Shown here piece by piece: positions 43,129 to 51,862 of a DNA stretch of 64,000 nucleotides (within the stretch, counting starts at the first letter, position 1; the number at the start of each line of letters is the position of its first letter). Source of the stretch: UMGS1279 sp045540715 (GTDB taxonomy: Bacteria > Bacillota > Clostridia > Oscillospirales > Acutalibacteraceae); NCBI GenBank assembly GCA_045540715.1, contig JAZQHT010000014.1:62001-126000 (forward strand). Direction: 5' to 3'. Below the pieces are notes generated by a model, which did not search any database, was not told where the DNA came from, and saw only the letters and a program-made list of their open reading frames with translations. A program made the translations under genes and the position numbers.

Positions 43129-44597
43129 TTTTTATCTCTCATCCTAGTAACGTTATGGCTTAAATCTTTGCTTCGGGTTTTAAGCCACCAAAAAGGAGCA
43201 CGAATATAATCGTCTTTTAAAGAAGTAAAACTGAATTCTGCAACACTTGCAGTATAATCAACGCCAAATGAATTCATTTTGAAAATATTAATCAAGGTAA
43301 ATACAACACCCGAAAATAAACCAAAAAAGCCCAAGGTACTTGCCATTATTATAAAAAGAATTCTCAAATAAAAAACTGCACCTTTTAGTTTTGGAATCAT
43401 AAGGCCGCATATACCCGAAAGTGCTACAACAATAAGCATTGGTGCTGATACAATTTTTGCATCTACCGCCGCTTGACCAACAACAAGGCCTCCAACTATG
43501 CTTAACGCATGTCCTAAACTTTGGGGCATACGCACCCCCGCCTCTTTTAAAATTTCAAAAATAAATACAAGCACTATGCACTCTAAAAATGACGGAAAAG
43601 GAACCCCTGCCCTTGCCGCCGAAATTGAAATCACAAAACTTGTTGGTAAAAGGGATGGAAAAAAGTTGGTTAAGCACAAATAAAGTGCAGGCACTAAAGT
43701 ACTTATTGCAAAACAAATATATCTTAAACCGCGTCCAATATTAGCCACCAAAAAGTTTAAATAATAATCTTCATCAGACTGAAAATTTTCTTGAAATAAA
43801 TACGGCAAGGTAATTACTACGGGTGTGCCATCAACAATTAAAGCCACGCGGCCTTCAAGCAGTCTTGCCGCTACAATATCGGGTCTTTCGGTTGTGCCTG
43901 AAGATTTAAAAAGGCTATATCTATTATCTTTAATTAGCTCGTTAATATAGTTACTGTCTAATACCCCGTCAATATCAATCTTTTTAAGTCTTCGTTTTAA
44001 TGTATCTAATACGTCTTTTTTAACTAAAGAATCTAAATAGCATATAAAAACCTTAGTATCAGTTCTTCGTCCTAAATAGGTTATCTCACAGCGTAAATCA
44101 GGGGTGGGCAGTTTTCTTCTAAGCATTACGAAGTTAAGCATTGCCGTTTCATCAAAGCCTTCTCTTGGCCCTTGCAAAATGCGTTCGTCGTTGGGCTCGT
44201 TTATTCCCCTTGTTCTAAAACCTTTAGTGTTTACCACCAAACAATCGTCGTCTAAAAGTATTACAGTATCGCCGTATAAAACACCACGTACCATATCTAA
44301 AACAAGGTTGGTCTTTTTAATTTCGCCGGCAAAAATAACACTTTTAATTAAATAATCGGAGGCTCGTTTGTTTTGTGGTTTTTCGCATAAAAGCAGAGGC
44401 CTTATAACACACTCGCCAAGCACCTCGTTGCTTATCATACTATCAGAAAAAAGCACCGCCGCATTAAAGCCGTTGCACTCGAGTTCTCTGTATCTTAAAA
44501 CGTCATCGTTTAAAAACATCTCTTTAAAATATAAAAGTTTTTCTTGCACCGTTCCACTTAGGGTCTCCCCCTTTAAATTTGCAATATCATTAAGCAT
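43125..44597 (-). CDS. gerAA: spore germination protein GerAA-like
   Basis: A 490-residue GerA-family membrane subunit with a large soluble N-terminal domain and about five helices in the second half. Blocks: RGPREGFDETAMLNFVMLRRKLPTPDLR, GRVALIVDGTPVVITLPYLFQENFQS and AARAGVPFPSFLECIVLVFIFEILKEAG(V)RMPQ. The ATG at 44597 has AGGTG six bases upstream; the GTG at 44606 overlaps that site. With gerAC and gerAB it forms a complete germinant receptor, in the order A-C-B, and marks the host as a spore former. Confidence 0.92.
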   Translation of the reverse strand: MLNDIANLKGETLSGTVQEKLLYFKEMFLNDDVLRYRELECNGFNAAVLFSDSMISNEVLGECVIRPLLLCEKPQNKRASDYLIKSVIFAGEIKKTNLVLDMVRGVLYGDTVILLDDDCLVVNTKGFRTRGINEPNDERILQGPREGFDETAMLNFVMLRRKLPTPDLRCEITYLGRRTDTKVFICYLDSLVKKDVLDTLKRRLKKIDIDGVLDSNYINELIKDNRYSLFKSSGTTERPDIVAARLLEGRVALIVDGTPVVITLPYLFQENFQSDEDYYLNFLVANIGRGLRYICFAISTLVPALYLCLTNFFPSLLPTSFVISISAARAGVPFPSFLECIVLVFIFEILKEAGVRMPQSLGHALSIVGGLVVGQAAVDAKIVSAPMLIVVALSGICGLMIPKLKGAVFYLRILFIIMASTLGFFGLFSGVVFTLINIFKMNSFGVDYTASVAEFSFTSLKDDYIRAPFWWLKTRSKDLSHNVTRMRDKK

Positions 44598-44645
44598 ATC
44601 TTTCACCTAAAACTATTGTGCGAGTTTTTTTACCCCTTATGCAAA

Positions 44646-44681
44646 ACAAAAAAGCAAGTAGCGTGTGCTACTTGCTTTTTT
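44646..44681. terminator. hairpin terminator after the amidohydrolase
   Basis: AAAAAAGCAAGTAGC / GCTACTTGCTTTTTT, a 15-bp stem that ends the Leu T-box operon on the minus strand. Confidence 0.88.
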
Positions 44682-44716
44682 GTAATTGTTTTATGCTTTT
44701 TGTAAACTTTTTAAAG

Positions 44717-45529
44717 CTATTCTTTTATGCCAAAAAGTTTTTTGGCGTTTTCTCCTAAGATTTTGCGGAAAGCTATTTCTGAAAGGTTTAAAGACATAAA
44801 GTAATCAATCTCTTCTTTTGGGTTCCACATTGGGTAATCAGTACCAAAAAGAACGCGGTCTTCACCATAAGCATTTATAAGTTCTAATGCCTTTTGCTTA
44901 TCTTTAATAAAAGGAAAGCTTGAAGAACAGTCAACGTAAAAATTATTGTGCTTTGGTAAAACCTTAATTGCTTCATCCCAAATTGAATAGCCGCCAAAGT
45001 GTGCGCCAATAACCTGCAAATCGGTATATGTTTCTAAAATAGGTATTAGGCGATTGGGGTTTGAATAATCGTAACGCTTATCGCCTGTGTGAAGCAAAAG
45101 AACAAGCCCCTCTTTTTCCATAAGCTCGTAAATTTTTAAGCATCTGTAATCGTCTAATTTAAAGGCCTGAATATCGGGATGAAGCTTAACGCCCTTAAGT
45201 CCTAGTTCTTTTAAATGAGCAATATCGCCTTTTATATCTTCGCTTTCAGGGTGAAGTGTGCCAAGTCCCAACATTTTACCGTTAGATTCTGCCACTTCAC
45301 GGGCAATAAATTCGTTTATGCTTTTAACTTGTTTTGGGGTTGTTGCAACAGACTGCACTATCATAAAATCTATGCCGGCTTTTTCGGCTTCGGTGTGCAA
45401 ATCAGATACCGTTCCCTTGCAAGCAAACACCTGATTATAAAAGGTGCTTGTGCCCATAACCGCCCTTTCGGCAATTTTTTCGGGGTAAATGTGGCAATGG
45501 GCATCTATAACAAAATAATCTTTAACCAT
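44717..45529 (-). CDS. amidohydrolase-2 family metal-dependent hydrolase
   Basis: A 270-residue TIM-barrel hydrolase with the N-terminal metal motif IDAHCHIYP, a middle KGVKLHPDIQAF, LLLHTG, IGAHFGG and the terminal DRVLFGTDYPMWNP (catalytic Asp). Related enzymes are decarboxylases (ACMSD, isoorotate) or lactonases. It is the last gene of the unit led by the Leu T-box, with AAGGA overlapping the end of the ligase fusion gene. Its place beside an acyl-CoA ligase suggests it works on a carboxylic acid or lactone (inference). Confidence 0.8.
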   Translation of the reverse strand: MVKDYFVIDAHCHIYPEKIAERAVMGTSTFYNQVFACKGTVSDLHTEAEKAGIDFMIVQSVATTPKQVKSINEFIAREVAESNGKMLGLGTLHPESEDIKGDIAHLKELGLKGVKLHPDIQAFKLDDYRCLKIYELMEKEGLVLLLHTGDKRYDYSNPNRLIPILETYTDLQVIGAHFGGYSIWDEAIKVLPKHNNFYVDCSSSFPFIKDKQKALELINAYGEDRVLFGTDYPMWNPKEEIDYFMSLNLSEIAFRKILGENAKKLFGIKE

Positions 45530-45531
45530 TT

Positions 45532-48027
45532 TTAATCCTTACAATATTTCTTTTGGGCGTCTTCACGCATTTTATATTTTAAAATTTTACCCGCCGCGTT
45601 CATAGGAAATGCATCAACAAAATCGATATATTTTGGCACCTTATGACGAGCCATATTAGCCGCAATATATTCCTTCATTTCTTGTTCGGTCATGGTTTCG
45701 CCTTTCTTTAAGATAACACAAGCGCAAATTTCTTCGCCATATTGCTTATCGGGTACGCCGATAACCTGAACGTCGGAAACTTTATTGTTGGTATAAATAA
45801 ATTCTTCAATTTCTTTGGGGTAAATATTTTCGCCACCGCGAATAATCATATCTTTTAAGCGGCCTGTAATTAGATATGTGCCGTCAGGTCTTCTGGCTGC
45901 TAGGTCGCCTGTATGAAGCCAACCGTCTTCATCTATTGCTTCGCTTGTGGCATCGGGCATTTTATAATAACCCTTCATAATGTTATAACCACGTGCAACA
46001 AATTCGCCGTTTTCCATATCTTTACAGTCTTCGCCGGTTTCGGGGTTAATAACCTTGCACTCAACGTTAGCAAAAGCAGAACCAACCGTTTCTGTTCTAA
46101 CCTCTAAAGAATCTGTAAATGAACTCATTGTGCAACCGGGACTTGCTTCTGTTTGCCCATAAACCGAAACAATTTGTTTCATATTCATAACTTCGGTGGC
46201 TTTTTTCATAAGTTCAGCCGGGCAGTTAGCACCTGCCATAATACCCGTTCTGATATAAGAAAAGTCGGTCTTTTCAAAATCAGGGTGTTGCATCATTGCA
46301 ATAAACATTGTTGGAACACCGTTAAAGCAGGTAATATGCTCGTTATGAACGCAAGAAAGTGCAGGGCCCGGTGAAAAATACGGTAGTGGGTACATAGTAG
46401 CGCCGTGTGTCATAGATGCGGTCATAGAAAGCACCATACCAAAGCAGTGGAACATTGGAACTTGAATCATCATCCTATCTGCCGTTGATAAATCCATATG
46501 GTCGCCAATATATTTACCGTTATTAACAACGTTATAATGTGTTAACATAACACCTTTAGGAAAACCGGTAGTACCTGAAGTGTATTGCATATTGCATACG
46601 TCGTTTGGTTTTACAAGGGCGGCTAAACGAAGCACCTCTTCACGAGGAACTTGATTCGACATATTAACAGCTTCATCCCAAGTCATACAACCCTTTTGTT
46701 TAAAGCCACAGGTAATAACGTTGCGTAAAAAGGGCAAACGTTTTGAGTGTAATTTTGCGGTGGGTTTTTTATTTTCAAGCTCGGGACAAAGTTCAGCAAT
46801 GATTTTACCGTAATGGGTATCTTTTGAGCCCTCTGTCATAATTAGTGTGTGAGTATCTGACTGACGAAGCAAATATTCGGCTTCGTGAATTTTATAGGCG
46901 GTATTAACAGTAACTAAAACCGCGCCAATTTTTGTTGTTGCCCAAAAAGCAATATACCATTGTGGAACGTTTGAGGCCCAAACCGCAACGTGAGAACCAG
47001 GGCGAACACCCATTGCAATTAAAGCGCGGGCAAATTCGTCAACGTCGTCTCTAAATTCGCTGTAAGTACGGGTATAATCTAAGGTTGTGTATTTAAAACA
47101 GTATTGGTCGGGGAATTCTTCAACCATTTTATCTAATACACCCGAGAAGGTGTAATCAATAAGCAAGTCTTTTTTCCAAATAAACTTACCTGTTCTATCG
47201 GTATTATAATAAAGTGTTTTTTCGGCAGCTTTTGTATCTGCAAACTGCTTCATATAGTTTAAAAATTGCGAATAGATAATCTCCATATCGTCAATTTCTG
47301 CACACCAGGTTGGGTCCCAAATTAATGAAATAAAGCCGTCGTAATTTACAGAACGCAAAGCGCTCATCATATCGGAAATAGGAATATTGCCTTCTCCTGC
47401 TAAACATCTTTCAATTTCGCCGTCCACCATTTTTGCATCGTAAAAATGAACGTGCTTAACGTAAGCACCCAAATTTTTAATAACAATTTTTGGTTCTTCT
47501 TTGCCATATAAATAAGCAGTGGCAAAATTCCAAAGGGCTCCTAAATTGTCAGAAGCAAAGGTGCCTAATACCTCGCAAAGTTTTGCGGTTAAGCTATAAA
47601 GCCCTGCTGTTTCAATAAGTAGTGTAATATTTGTTTCTTCGGCAATTGGTAGTGCTTTTTCAATAAAGCTAATTACGTTTTTATTAGCGTTTTCAAAATC
47701 GCTACTATCTTCTGCACGCAAACGAATATAAGGAATTTTTAAGTTCTTTGCAATTTCAATGCAAGAAGCTGTTTCTTCTAATGCAACATCTACGTTTTTT
47801 GCAATATCTGCAACCACGTCAATACAAGCAAGTGTTAATTTTTGTTCATATAGTTTTCTAACGGTTTTAGCGGCGGTATAATCGTGAAAAGCCCCGTCTT
47901 TATCGGTAAAGAGGCGGTTTTTTATATTATGAAGTTCAATGCCGTCAAACTTTAAATCTTTAGCAATAGCACAAAATTCTTCAAAATTATTGTTGTGCCA
48001 ACCCTTTGTCGAAAAGGAAAATTTCAT
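45532..48027 (-). CDS. fusion of a sugar-isomerase-like TIM barrel and an acyl-CoA synthetase
   Basis: An 831-residue protein in two parts. Residues 1-265 match the xylose isomerase-like/AP endonuclease family 2 TIM barrel (FSFSTKGWHNNNFEEFCAIA, LLIETAG, KHVHFYDAK, GEGNIPISDMMSAL); E139, H192/H194, D197 and E212 are plausible metal or substrate ligands. Residues 285-831 form an AMP-forming acyl-CoA synthetase: P-loop YTSGTTGFPKG near 482, VYGQTE, TGDLAARRPDGTY, GRLKDMIIRGGENIYP and the catalytic Lys in AAGKILKYKM (K814). The ligase half resembles short/medium-chain fatty acyl-CoA ligases. A GAGGAGGCG site precedes the ATG three bases after the LeuA-like stop. The joined architecture is unusual; both halves look intact. 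Confidence 0.85.
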   Translation of the reverse strand: MKFSFSTKGWHNNNFEEFCAIAKDLKFDGIELHNIKNRLFTDKDGAFHDYTAAKTVRKLYEQKLTLACIDVVADIAKNVDVALEETASCIEIAKNLKIPYIRLRAEDSSDFENANKNVISFIEKALPIAEETNITLLIETAGLYSLTAKLCEVLGTFASDNLGALWNFATAYLYGKEEPKIVIKNLGAYVKHVHFYDAKMVDGEIERCLAGEGNIPISDMMSALRSVNYDGFISLIWDPTWCAEIDDMEIIYSQFLNYMKQFADTKAAEKTLYYNTDRTGKFIWKKDLLIDYTFSGVLDKMVEEFPDQYCFKYTTLDYTRTYSEFRDDVDEFARALIAMGVRPGSHVAVWASNVPQWYIAFWATTKIGAVLVTVNTAYKIHEAEYLLRQSDTHTLIMTEGSKDTHYGKIIAELCPELENKKPTAKLHSKRLPFLRNVITCGFKQKGCMTWDEAVNMSNQVPREEVLRLAALVKPNDVCNMQYTSGTTGFPKGVMLTHYNVVNNGKYIGDHMDLSTADRMMIQVPMFHCFGMVLSMTASMTHGATMYPLPYFSPGPALSCVHNEHITCFNGVPTMFIAMMQHPDFEKTDFSYIRTGIMAGANCPAELMKKATEVMNMKQIVSVYGQTEASPGCTMSSFTDSLEVRTETVGSAFANVECKVINPETGEDCKDMENGEFVARGYNIMKGYYKMPDATSEAIDEDGWLHTGDLAARRPDGTYLITGRLKDMIIRGGENIYPKEIEEFIYTNNKVSDVQVIGVPDKQYGEEICACVILKKGETMTEQEMKEYIAANMARHKVPKYIDFVDAFPMNAAGKILKYKMREDAQKKYCKD

Positions 48028-48030
48028 TTA

Positions 48031-49401
48031 TTACGCCTCCTCGTAAACAATCTTGTTAACAGCGCTAATATATGCGCGAATACCTGCTCCTAAAATATCG
48101 GTTGAAATACCTTGACCGGAATATAATTTTCCGTCTTTGCGAAGCTTAATAATAGCAGAGCCCATTGCTCCTTTACCTTCTGTAACTGCTTGAATTTGAA
48201 AATCGTCAAGCTCGTAGTGTGTGCCCAAAATTTTGTCAATAGCTTTAAATGCGGCGTCAATAGGACCGTCGCCAATTTCAACAGCCGAAATATCTTCACC
48301 GTTTTTATTTAAAGTAATTTGTGCAGAAGAAGAAATAATGTTACCGCTATTAATAATAAAGTTAACTAATTTATAAGTAGAAGGAACTTGAAGTGCAACA
48401 GAAGCGATAATGGCTTCTAATTCTTTTGAGCCAACCGTTTTCTTTTCTGCGGTGCGCTTAAATTCTTCATAAACTTTAGCGTTATCTTCTTCGGTTAAGT
48501 CATAACCTAAAAGCATAACTGCTTTTTTAACGGCGGCTTCATCGTCTTTTTCGTCCAAACGAATAACGTTGTCTTCTTGTGATATATTGCTACCGTTTAC
48601 TCCGCCTTTATTATCTGTAACCCAGTTAATTTGATTAATAATTCTGCTTAACTGTGTATATTTAATGTTACTGCTATAACCATTACGGTTACCGCTGTTT
48701 TTAACCATTTCCGAGAAGGTATATAAATCGGGGGCTGAACCTTTAACACAGGTTTTAACGCTATCAGCACCACTCATTACTGCCATAATGCTTTTTGCAA
48801 TAGAAAGGCCATTTTTATCTTCGCAATAAACACCAACAGAAATATTGGTTTCGGCTTTAATTTCTTTAATAAACGCAGCAAATTCGTCGGGCATCATTTC
48901 TGCAAAATTGTCACAGATTGTTACGCTTGTAGCCCCCGCATTTTCTGCAGTTTTTATTGCATTAATTAAAAAGGCTTTGTCGGCTCTTGTGGCATCCATT
49001 GCAAAAAATTCAACGTCTAAAACCTTTTCTTTTGCTGCGGCAATTACCTTTTCAATAACCGAAAGCATTTTATCAGGTTTTTTGTGGCAGGTATATTCCA
49101 TACCAACAGTAGATACAGGAAGTGCCACCTTTATTCTTTTATTTTTTGCTGTTACTAGTGCTTCTGCCGCTTTTTCTACGGTATCAACACTTGTTGCAGT
49201 AACACTAATGGTAGTGTTTTTTACAAAAGAACAAATTGTTTTAATGCATAAAATATCAATTCGATCATTTTCAATTTCGGGTAATTCTAATATATCAACA
49301 TTAAGCATGCTCAGTTTTCTGGCAATCTCTAATCTTTCTTTAAAAGAAAATGCGTTTTCTTTAAAGGTTAGTGTTGCATCACATAGTTTAATGTTTTTCA
49401 T
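48031..49401 (-). CDS. isopropylmalate synthase-like protein with lost catalytic residues
   Basis: A 456-residue protein that follows the 2-isopropylmalate synthase plan: TIM barrel (residues 1-240), linker and LeuA dimer/allosteric domain (about 325-456, with EIGDGPIDAAFKAIDKILG, GKGAMGSAIIKLRKDGK and GISTDILGAGIRAYI). The active site has decayed: the DTTLRDGEQ loop is DATLTFKENA (the catalytic Arg is absent), the metal-binding HxHND is replaced by VYCEDKNG at about 191, and the GERAGN motif is GSAPDL at 221. It is unlikely to condense acetyl-CoA. The leucine-binding C-terminus is well kept, so a regulatory role is possible. ATG at 49401 has AAGGAG; the 15-residue extension of the frame was rejected. 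Confidence 0.82.
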   Translation of the reverse strand: MKNIKLCDATLTFKENAFSFKERLEIARKLSMLNVDILELPEIENDRIDILCIKTICSFVKNTTISVTATSVDTVEKAAEALVTAKNKRIKVALPVSTVGMEYTCHKKPDKMLSVIEKVIAAAKEKVLDVEFFAMDATRADKAFLINAIKTAENAGATSVTICDNFAEMMPDEFAAFIKEIKAETNISVGVYCEDKNGLSIAKSIMAVMSGADSVKTCVKGSAPDLYTFSEMVKNSGNRNGYSSNIKYTQLSRIINQINWVTDNKGGVNGSNISQEDNVIRLDEKDDEAAVKKAVMLLGYDLTEEDNAKVYEEFKRTAEKKTVGSKELEAIIASVALQVPSTYKLVNFIINSGNIISSSAQITLNKNGEDISAVEIGDGPIDAAFKAIDKILGTHYELDDFQIQAVTEGKGAMGSAIIKLRKDGKLYSGQGISTDILGAGIRAYISAVNKIVYEEA

Positions 49402-49423
49402 AATTTTTCTCCTTAAAATAAAA

Positions 49424-49699
49424 TAAAAAAGCCCCTGAAACCACAAAATATGGTTTCAGGGACGAAAAATCTTTTCGCGGTACCACCCTGATTACCGTTA
49501 AAAATAACGGTCACTCTGCGGTGTTCTAACAAACACCCTGCCATGATAACGGGGCAAGCCGTAGCCACTTACTGTTATTTCAGCGACTCTGCTCCGGAAC
49601 GAGACTTTCATTTAATTAGGTATTGGCTCACACCGGCCGCCAACTCTCTGAAACTCTAGCTTTAAACGAAATAATTCCTTCATTGCATTTATTAAATTA
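49424..49699 (-). ncRNA. T-box leader, specifier read as CUC (Leu)
   Basis: tRNA-sensing leader of the LeuA-like/ligase-fusion/amidohydrolase operon. The antiterminator carries the T-box core CAGGGTGGTACCGCG (49476-49490); a terminator (CCCTGAAACCA / TGGTTTCAGGG, 49424-49462) with a T-run follows. Stem I has AGAGAG and GGTGTGAGCC. The bottom helices GGAA/TTCC and TTTCGTTTAA/TTAAATGAAA leave a six-base specifier loop GT-CTC-G, so the codon is CUC at 49601-49603. Uncharged tRNA-Leu should favour read-through. Confidence 0.85.
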
Positions 49700-49705
49700 T
49701 AAAAA

Positions 49706-49734
49706 ATTTTAACACCAAAAATTCCGTTTGTCAA
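49706..49734 (-). promoter_or_regulatory. promoter of the Leu T-box operon
   Basis: On the minus strand TTGACA (49729-49734), 17 bases, TAAAAT (49706-49711). Confidence 0.8.
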
Positions 49735-49751
49735 TACTAAATTAAATATTT

Positions 49752-50093
49752 TTATTCTTCTGGTATATAAAGCTCCATATCTACAGCTTTGCCATCTTCA
49801 ATTGTGATTTTCCAATAATCATTAAAATCGCCAAACATATCATAATAGGGATAAATAACATACCCTTCTTCTAATTCGTTGGCTGGCAAGTTTGGTTCTT
49901 TTGCTTTGGGTTCTCCAAATTTTTCTTCAAGTTCTACTGCAGACTTACCTATTACGTTTTTCTCCAATAAATCTCCAGAATCATCAAAAATGTGCATACC
50001 CAAAGTAACAATACTCGCAATTAAAACTAAGCCTAAAACTATAAATAATGCAATTATGATTGTTTTTGATTTAGTTTGTTTTTTATCTTGCAT
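49752..50093 (-). CDS. small single-pass membrane protein, function unknown
   Basis: A 113-residue protein: basic N-terminus, one helix (about residues 12-34) and an outer acidic domain. IGKSAVELEEKFGEP recalls the SmpA/BamE-like repeat seen in small secreted proteins of Gram-positives. The ribosome binding site is weak. It lies between the BCAT operon end and the Leu T-box promoter, without an obvious terminator of its own. Confidence 0.55.
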   Translation of the reverse strand: MQDKKQTKSKTIIIALFIVLGLVLIASIVTLGMHIFDDSGDLLEKNVIGKSAVELEEKFGEPKAKEPNLPANELEEGYVIYPYYDMFGDFNDYWKITIEDGKAVDMELYIPEE

Positions 50094-50190
50094 AATTCAC
50101 CACTCAAAGCAGTTTTATTTTATAATAACACAAAAAAATAAAAAGTCAAACAAAAATAAATATCAATCAAATAAGCTAAAATCTTTAACC

Positions 50191-50248
50191 TATCCCTTCG
50201 TCTTTTTGTTAGACAAAAACACACCTCCCTTTAGGCAAGGGAGGCTAG
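50191..50248. repeat. dispersed palindromic element and terminator after the BCAT operon
   Basis: Read on the minus strand: CCTCCCTT-GCCTA-AAGGGAGG followed by TGTGTTTTTGTC and a second hairpin. The order AGCCTCCCTT...AAGGGAGGTG...GAAGGGAT resembles a repeat spread through Oscillospirales genomes. It is placed to act as terminator of the Val T-box operon. Confidence 0.55.
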
Positions 50249-50259
50249 AGTGAAATTTA

Positions 50260-51321
50260 TTATAGTTCTTGTATCCAACCGAATTTATCTTCGATTTTGC
50301 CCCATTGAATACCTGTTAGAGTATCGTATAGGTGTTGGGTTGTCTCACCGATTTCACCGTTATTAACAGGGTATTTTTTGCCTTTATAGCAAAGTTCACC
50401 AATTGGAGAAACAACAGCGGCTGTGCCGCAGCCCCAAGCTTCTTTAAGTGTGCCGTTTTCTAAAGCAGCAGCTAATTCATCAATACTTAAAAGGCGTTCG
50501 CTAACCTTATAGCCCTCTTGCTTTAATACTTCAATACAAGACATTCTTGTAATGCCCGGTAAAATTGAACCCGAAAGCATAGGAGTTACAATTTCATCGC
50601 CAATTTTGAACATAACGTTCATAGCGCCTACTTCTTCAATATACTTTCTTTCAACGCCGTCTAGCCATAAAACCTGGCTATAACCAAGCTTAGCTGCTCT
50701 TTCACCTGCGCGGTTACTTGCGGCATAGTTACCACCGCATTTTGCATAACCTGTACCGCCGCGAACTGCACGAACGTCTTCATCTTCAATCATAATTTTA
50801 ACGGGGTTAATGCCTTCTTTATAATAACTGCCAACAGGAGAGGCAATAATCATATAGGTTGCATTATCAACCGCGTGAACGCCTAAAGATTCGTCGTTAC
50901 CAAATAAAAATGGTCTTAAGTAAAGGCTTGTGCCTTCTGCAGAAGGGGTCCAATCTTGTTCGTGTTTAACAAAGGTGGTTAGCACTTCCATTGCTAAGTC
51001 TTCAGGAATTTGCGGAAGACATAAACGCTCTGCTGAACGGTTTAATCTTCTAATATTTTCGATTGGGCGGAAAAGTTGAACAACTCCGTCTTTTCTTCTA
51101 TATGCTTTTAGCCCTTCAAAAATTTCAGAACCATAATGAAGTACGGTTGAAGCCGGGTGAATTGGAAAAGGTCCAAAAGGAACTATTCTTGCGTTATGCC
51201 AACCATCTTTTTTATTATAGTTCATAATAAACATATTGTCGGTAAAGATTTTACCAAAACCCAAAGTGCTGCTATCGGGTTTTTCTTTTAAATTGTTATT
51301 TTCAAAAATTTTAATTTCCAT
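50260..51321 (-). CDS. ilvE: branched-chain amino acid aminotransferase
   Basis: Fold-type IV PLP enzyme of 353 residues. SEIFEGLKAYRRKDG, RPIENIRRLNRSAERLCLP, TGYAKCGGNYAAS (Schiff-base Lys), LSGSILPGITRMSCIEVLK and GCGTAAVVSPIGEL are typical of IlvE. It catalyses the last step to Val, Ile and Leu from the 2-oxo acids made by the ferredoxin oxidoreductase encoded next to it. AAGGAG before the ATG; last gene of the Val T-box operon, six bases after vorC. Confidence 0.95.
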   Translation of the reverse strand: MEIKIFENNNLKEKPDSSTLGFGKIFTDNMFIMNYNKKDGWHNARIVPFGPFPIHPASTVLHYGSEIFEGLKAYRRKDGVVQLFRPIENIRRLNRSAERLCLPQIPEDLAMEVLTTFVKHEQDWTPSAEGTSLYLRPFLFGNDESLGVHAVDNATYMIIASPVGSYYKEGINPVKIMIEDEDVRAVRGGTGYAKCGGNYAASNRAGERAAKLGYSQVLWLDGVERKYIEEVGAMNVMFKIGDEIVTPMLSGSILPGITRMSCIEVLKQEGYKVSERLLSIDELAAALENGTLKEAWGCGTAAVVSPIGELCYKGKKYPVNNGEIGETTQHLYDTLTGIQWGKIEDKFGWIQEL

Positions 51322-51327
51322 AACAAA

Positions 51328-51861
51328 TTACTCCTTTGCACCTAAAGCCAATGCTTTACGGTTAAAGTCTAACATATTTGCTTTTTTAGCAGGAATTACC
51401 TTTGCAAGTGTTTTTTCAATACCTTCTTCGGTATATTCGTTAACCACTGCTAAAAGTTTACCCATAATAATCATATTTGCAAGACCTTTTAAGCCGTTAT
51501 CGTCGGCTAGTTTGGTTGCGTTTACGTAATAAACTGTAACGTCGGTTCTGTTTACTTTTCTTTCAATAAGTGTGCTATCGCAAATAATTATGCCGCCCGA
51601 CTTTACTGTGGGCTCAAACTTATCTAAAGAAGGTAAATTCATTGCAACTAAAATATCGGGGTTGGAAACGATGGGGCTACCAACTGCTTCATCTGAAACA
51701 ATAACACTGCAAGAAGCAGTACCGCCACGCATTTCGGGGCCGTAAGAAGGAAGCCAAGAAACGTTTTTGTCTTCAATTAAACCTTTATATGCTAAAAATT
51801 TACCTGCAAATAAAATACCTTGACCGCCAAAACCCGAAAGTAAAATATTTTTTGTGTTCAT
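51328..51861 (-). CDS. vorC: 2-oxoacid:ferredoxin oxidoreductase gamma subunit
   Basis: A 177-residue gamma domain with ILLSGFGGQGILFAGKFLA (CoA/nucleotide loop) and WLPSYGPEMRGGTASCSVIVSDE, both family marks. It belongs with the delta, alpha and beta subunits upstream. A GAGG site lies ten bases before the ATG. Confidence 0.92.
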   Translation of the reverse strand: MNTKNILLSGFGGQGILFAGKFLAYKGLIEDKNVSWLPSYGPEMRGGTASCSVIVSDEAVGSPIVSNPDILVAMNLPSLDKFEPTVKSGGIIICDSTLIERKVNRTDVTVYYVNATKLADDNGLKGLANMIIMGKLLAVVNEYTEEGIEKTLAKVIPAKKANMLDFNRKALALGAKE

Positions 51862-51862
51862 A

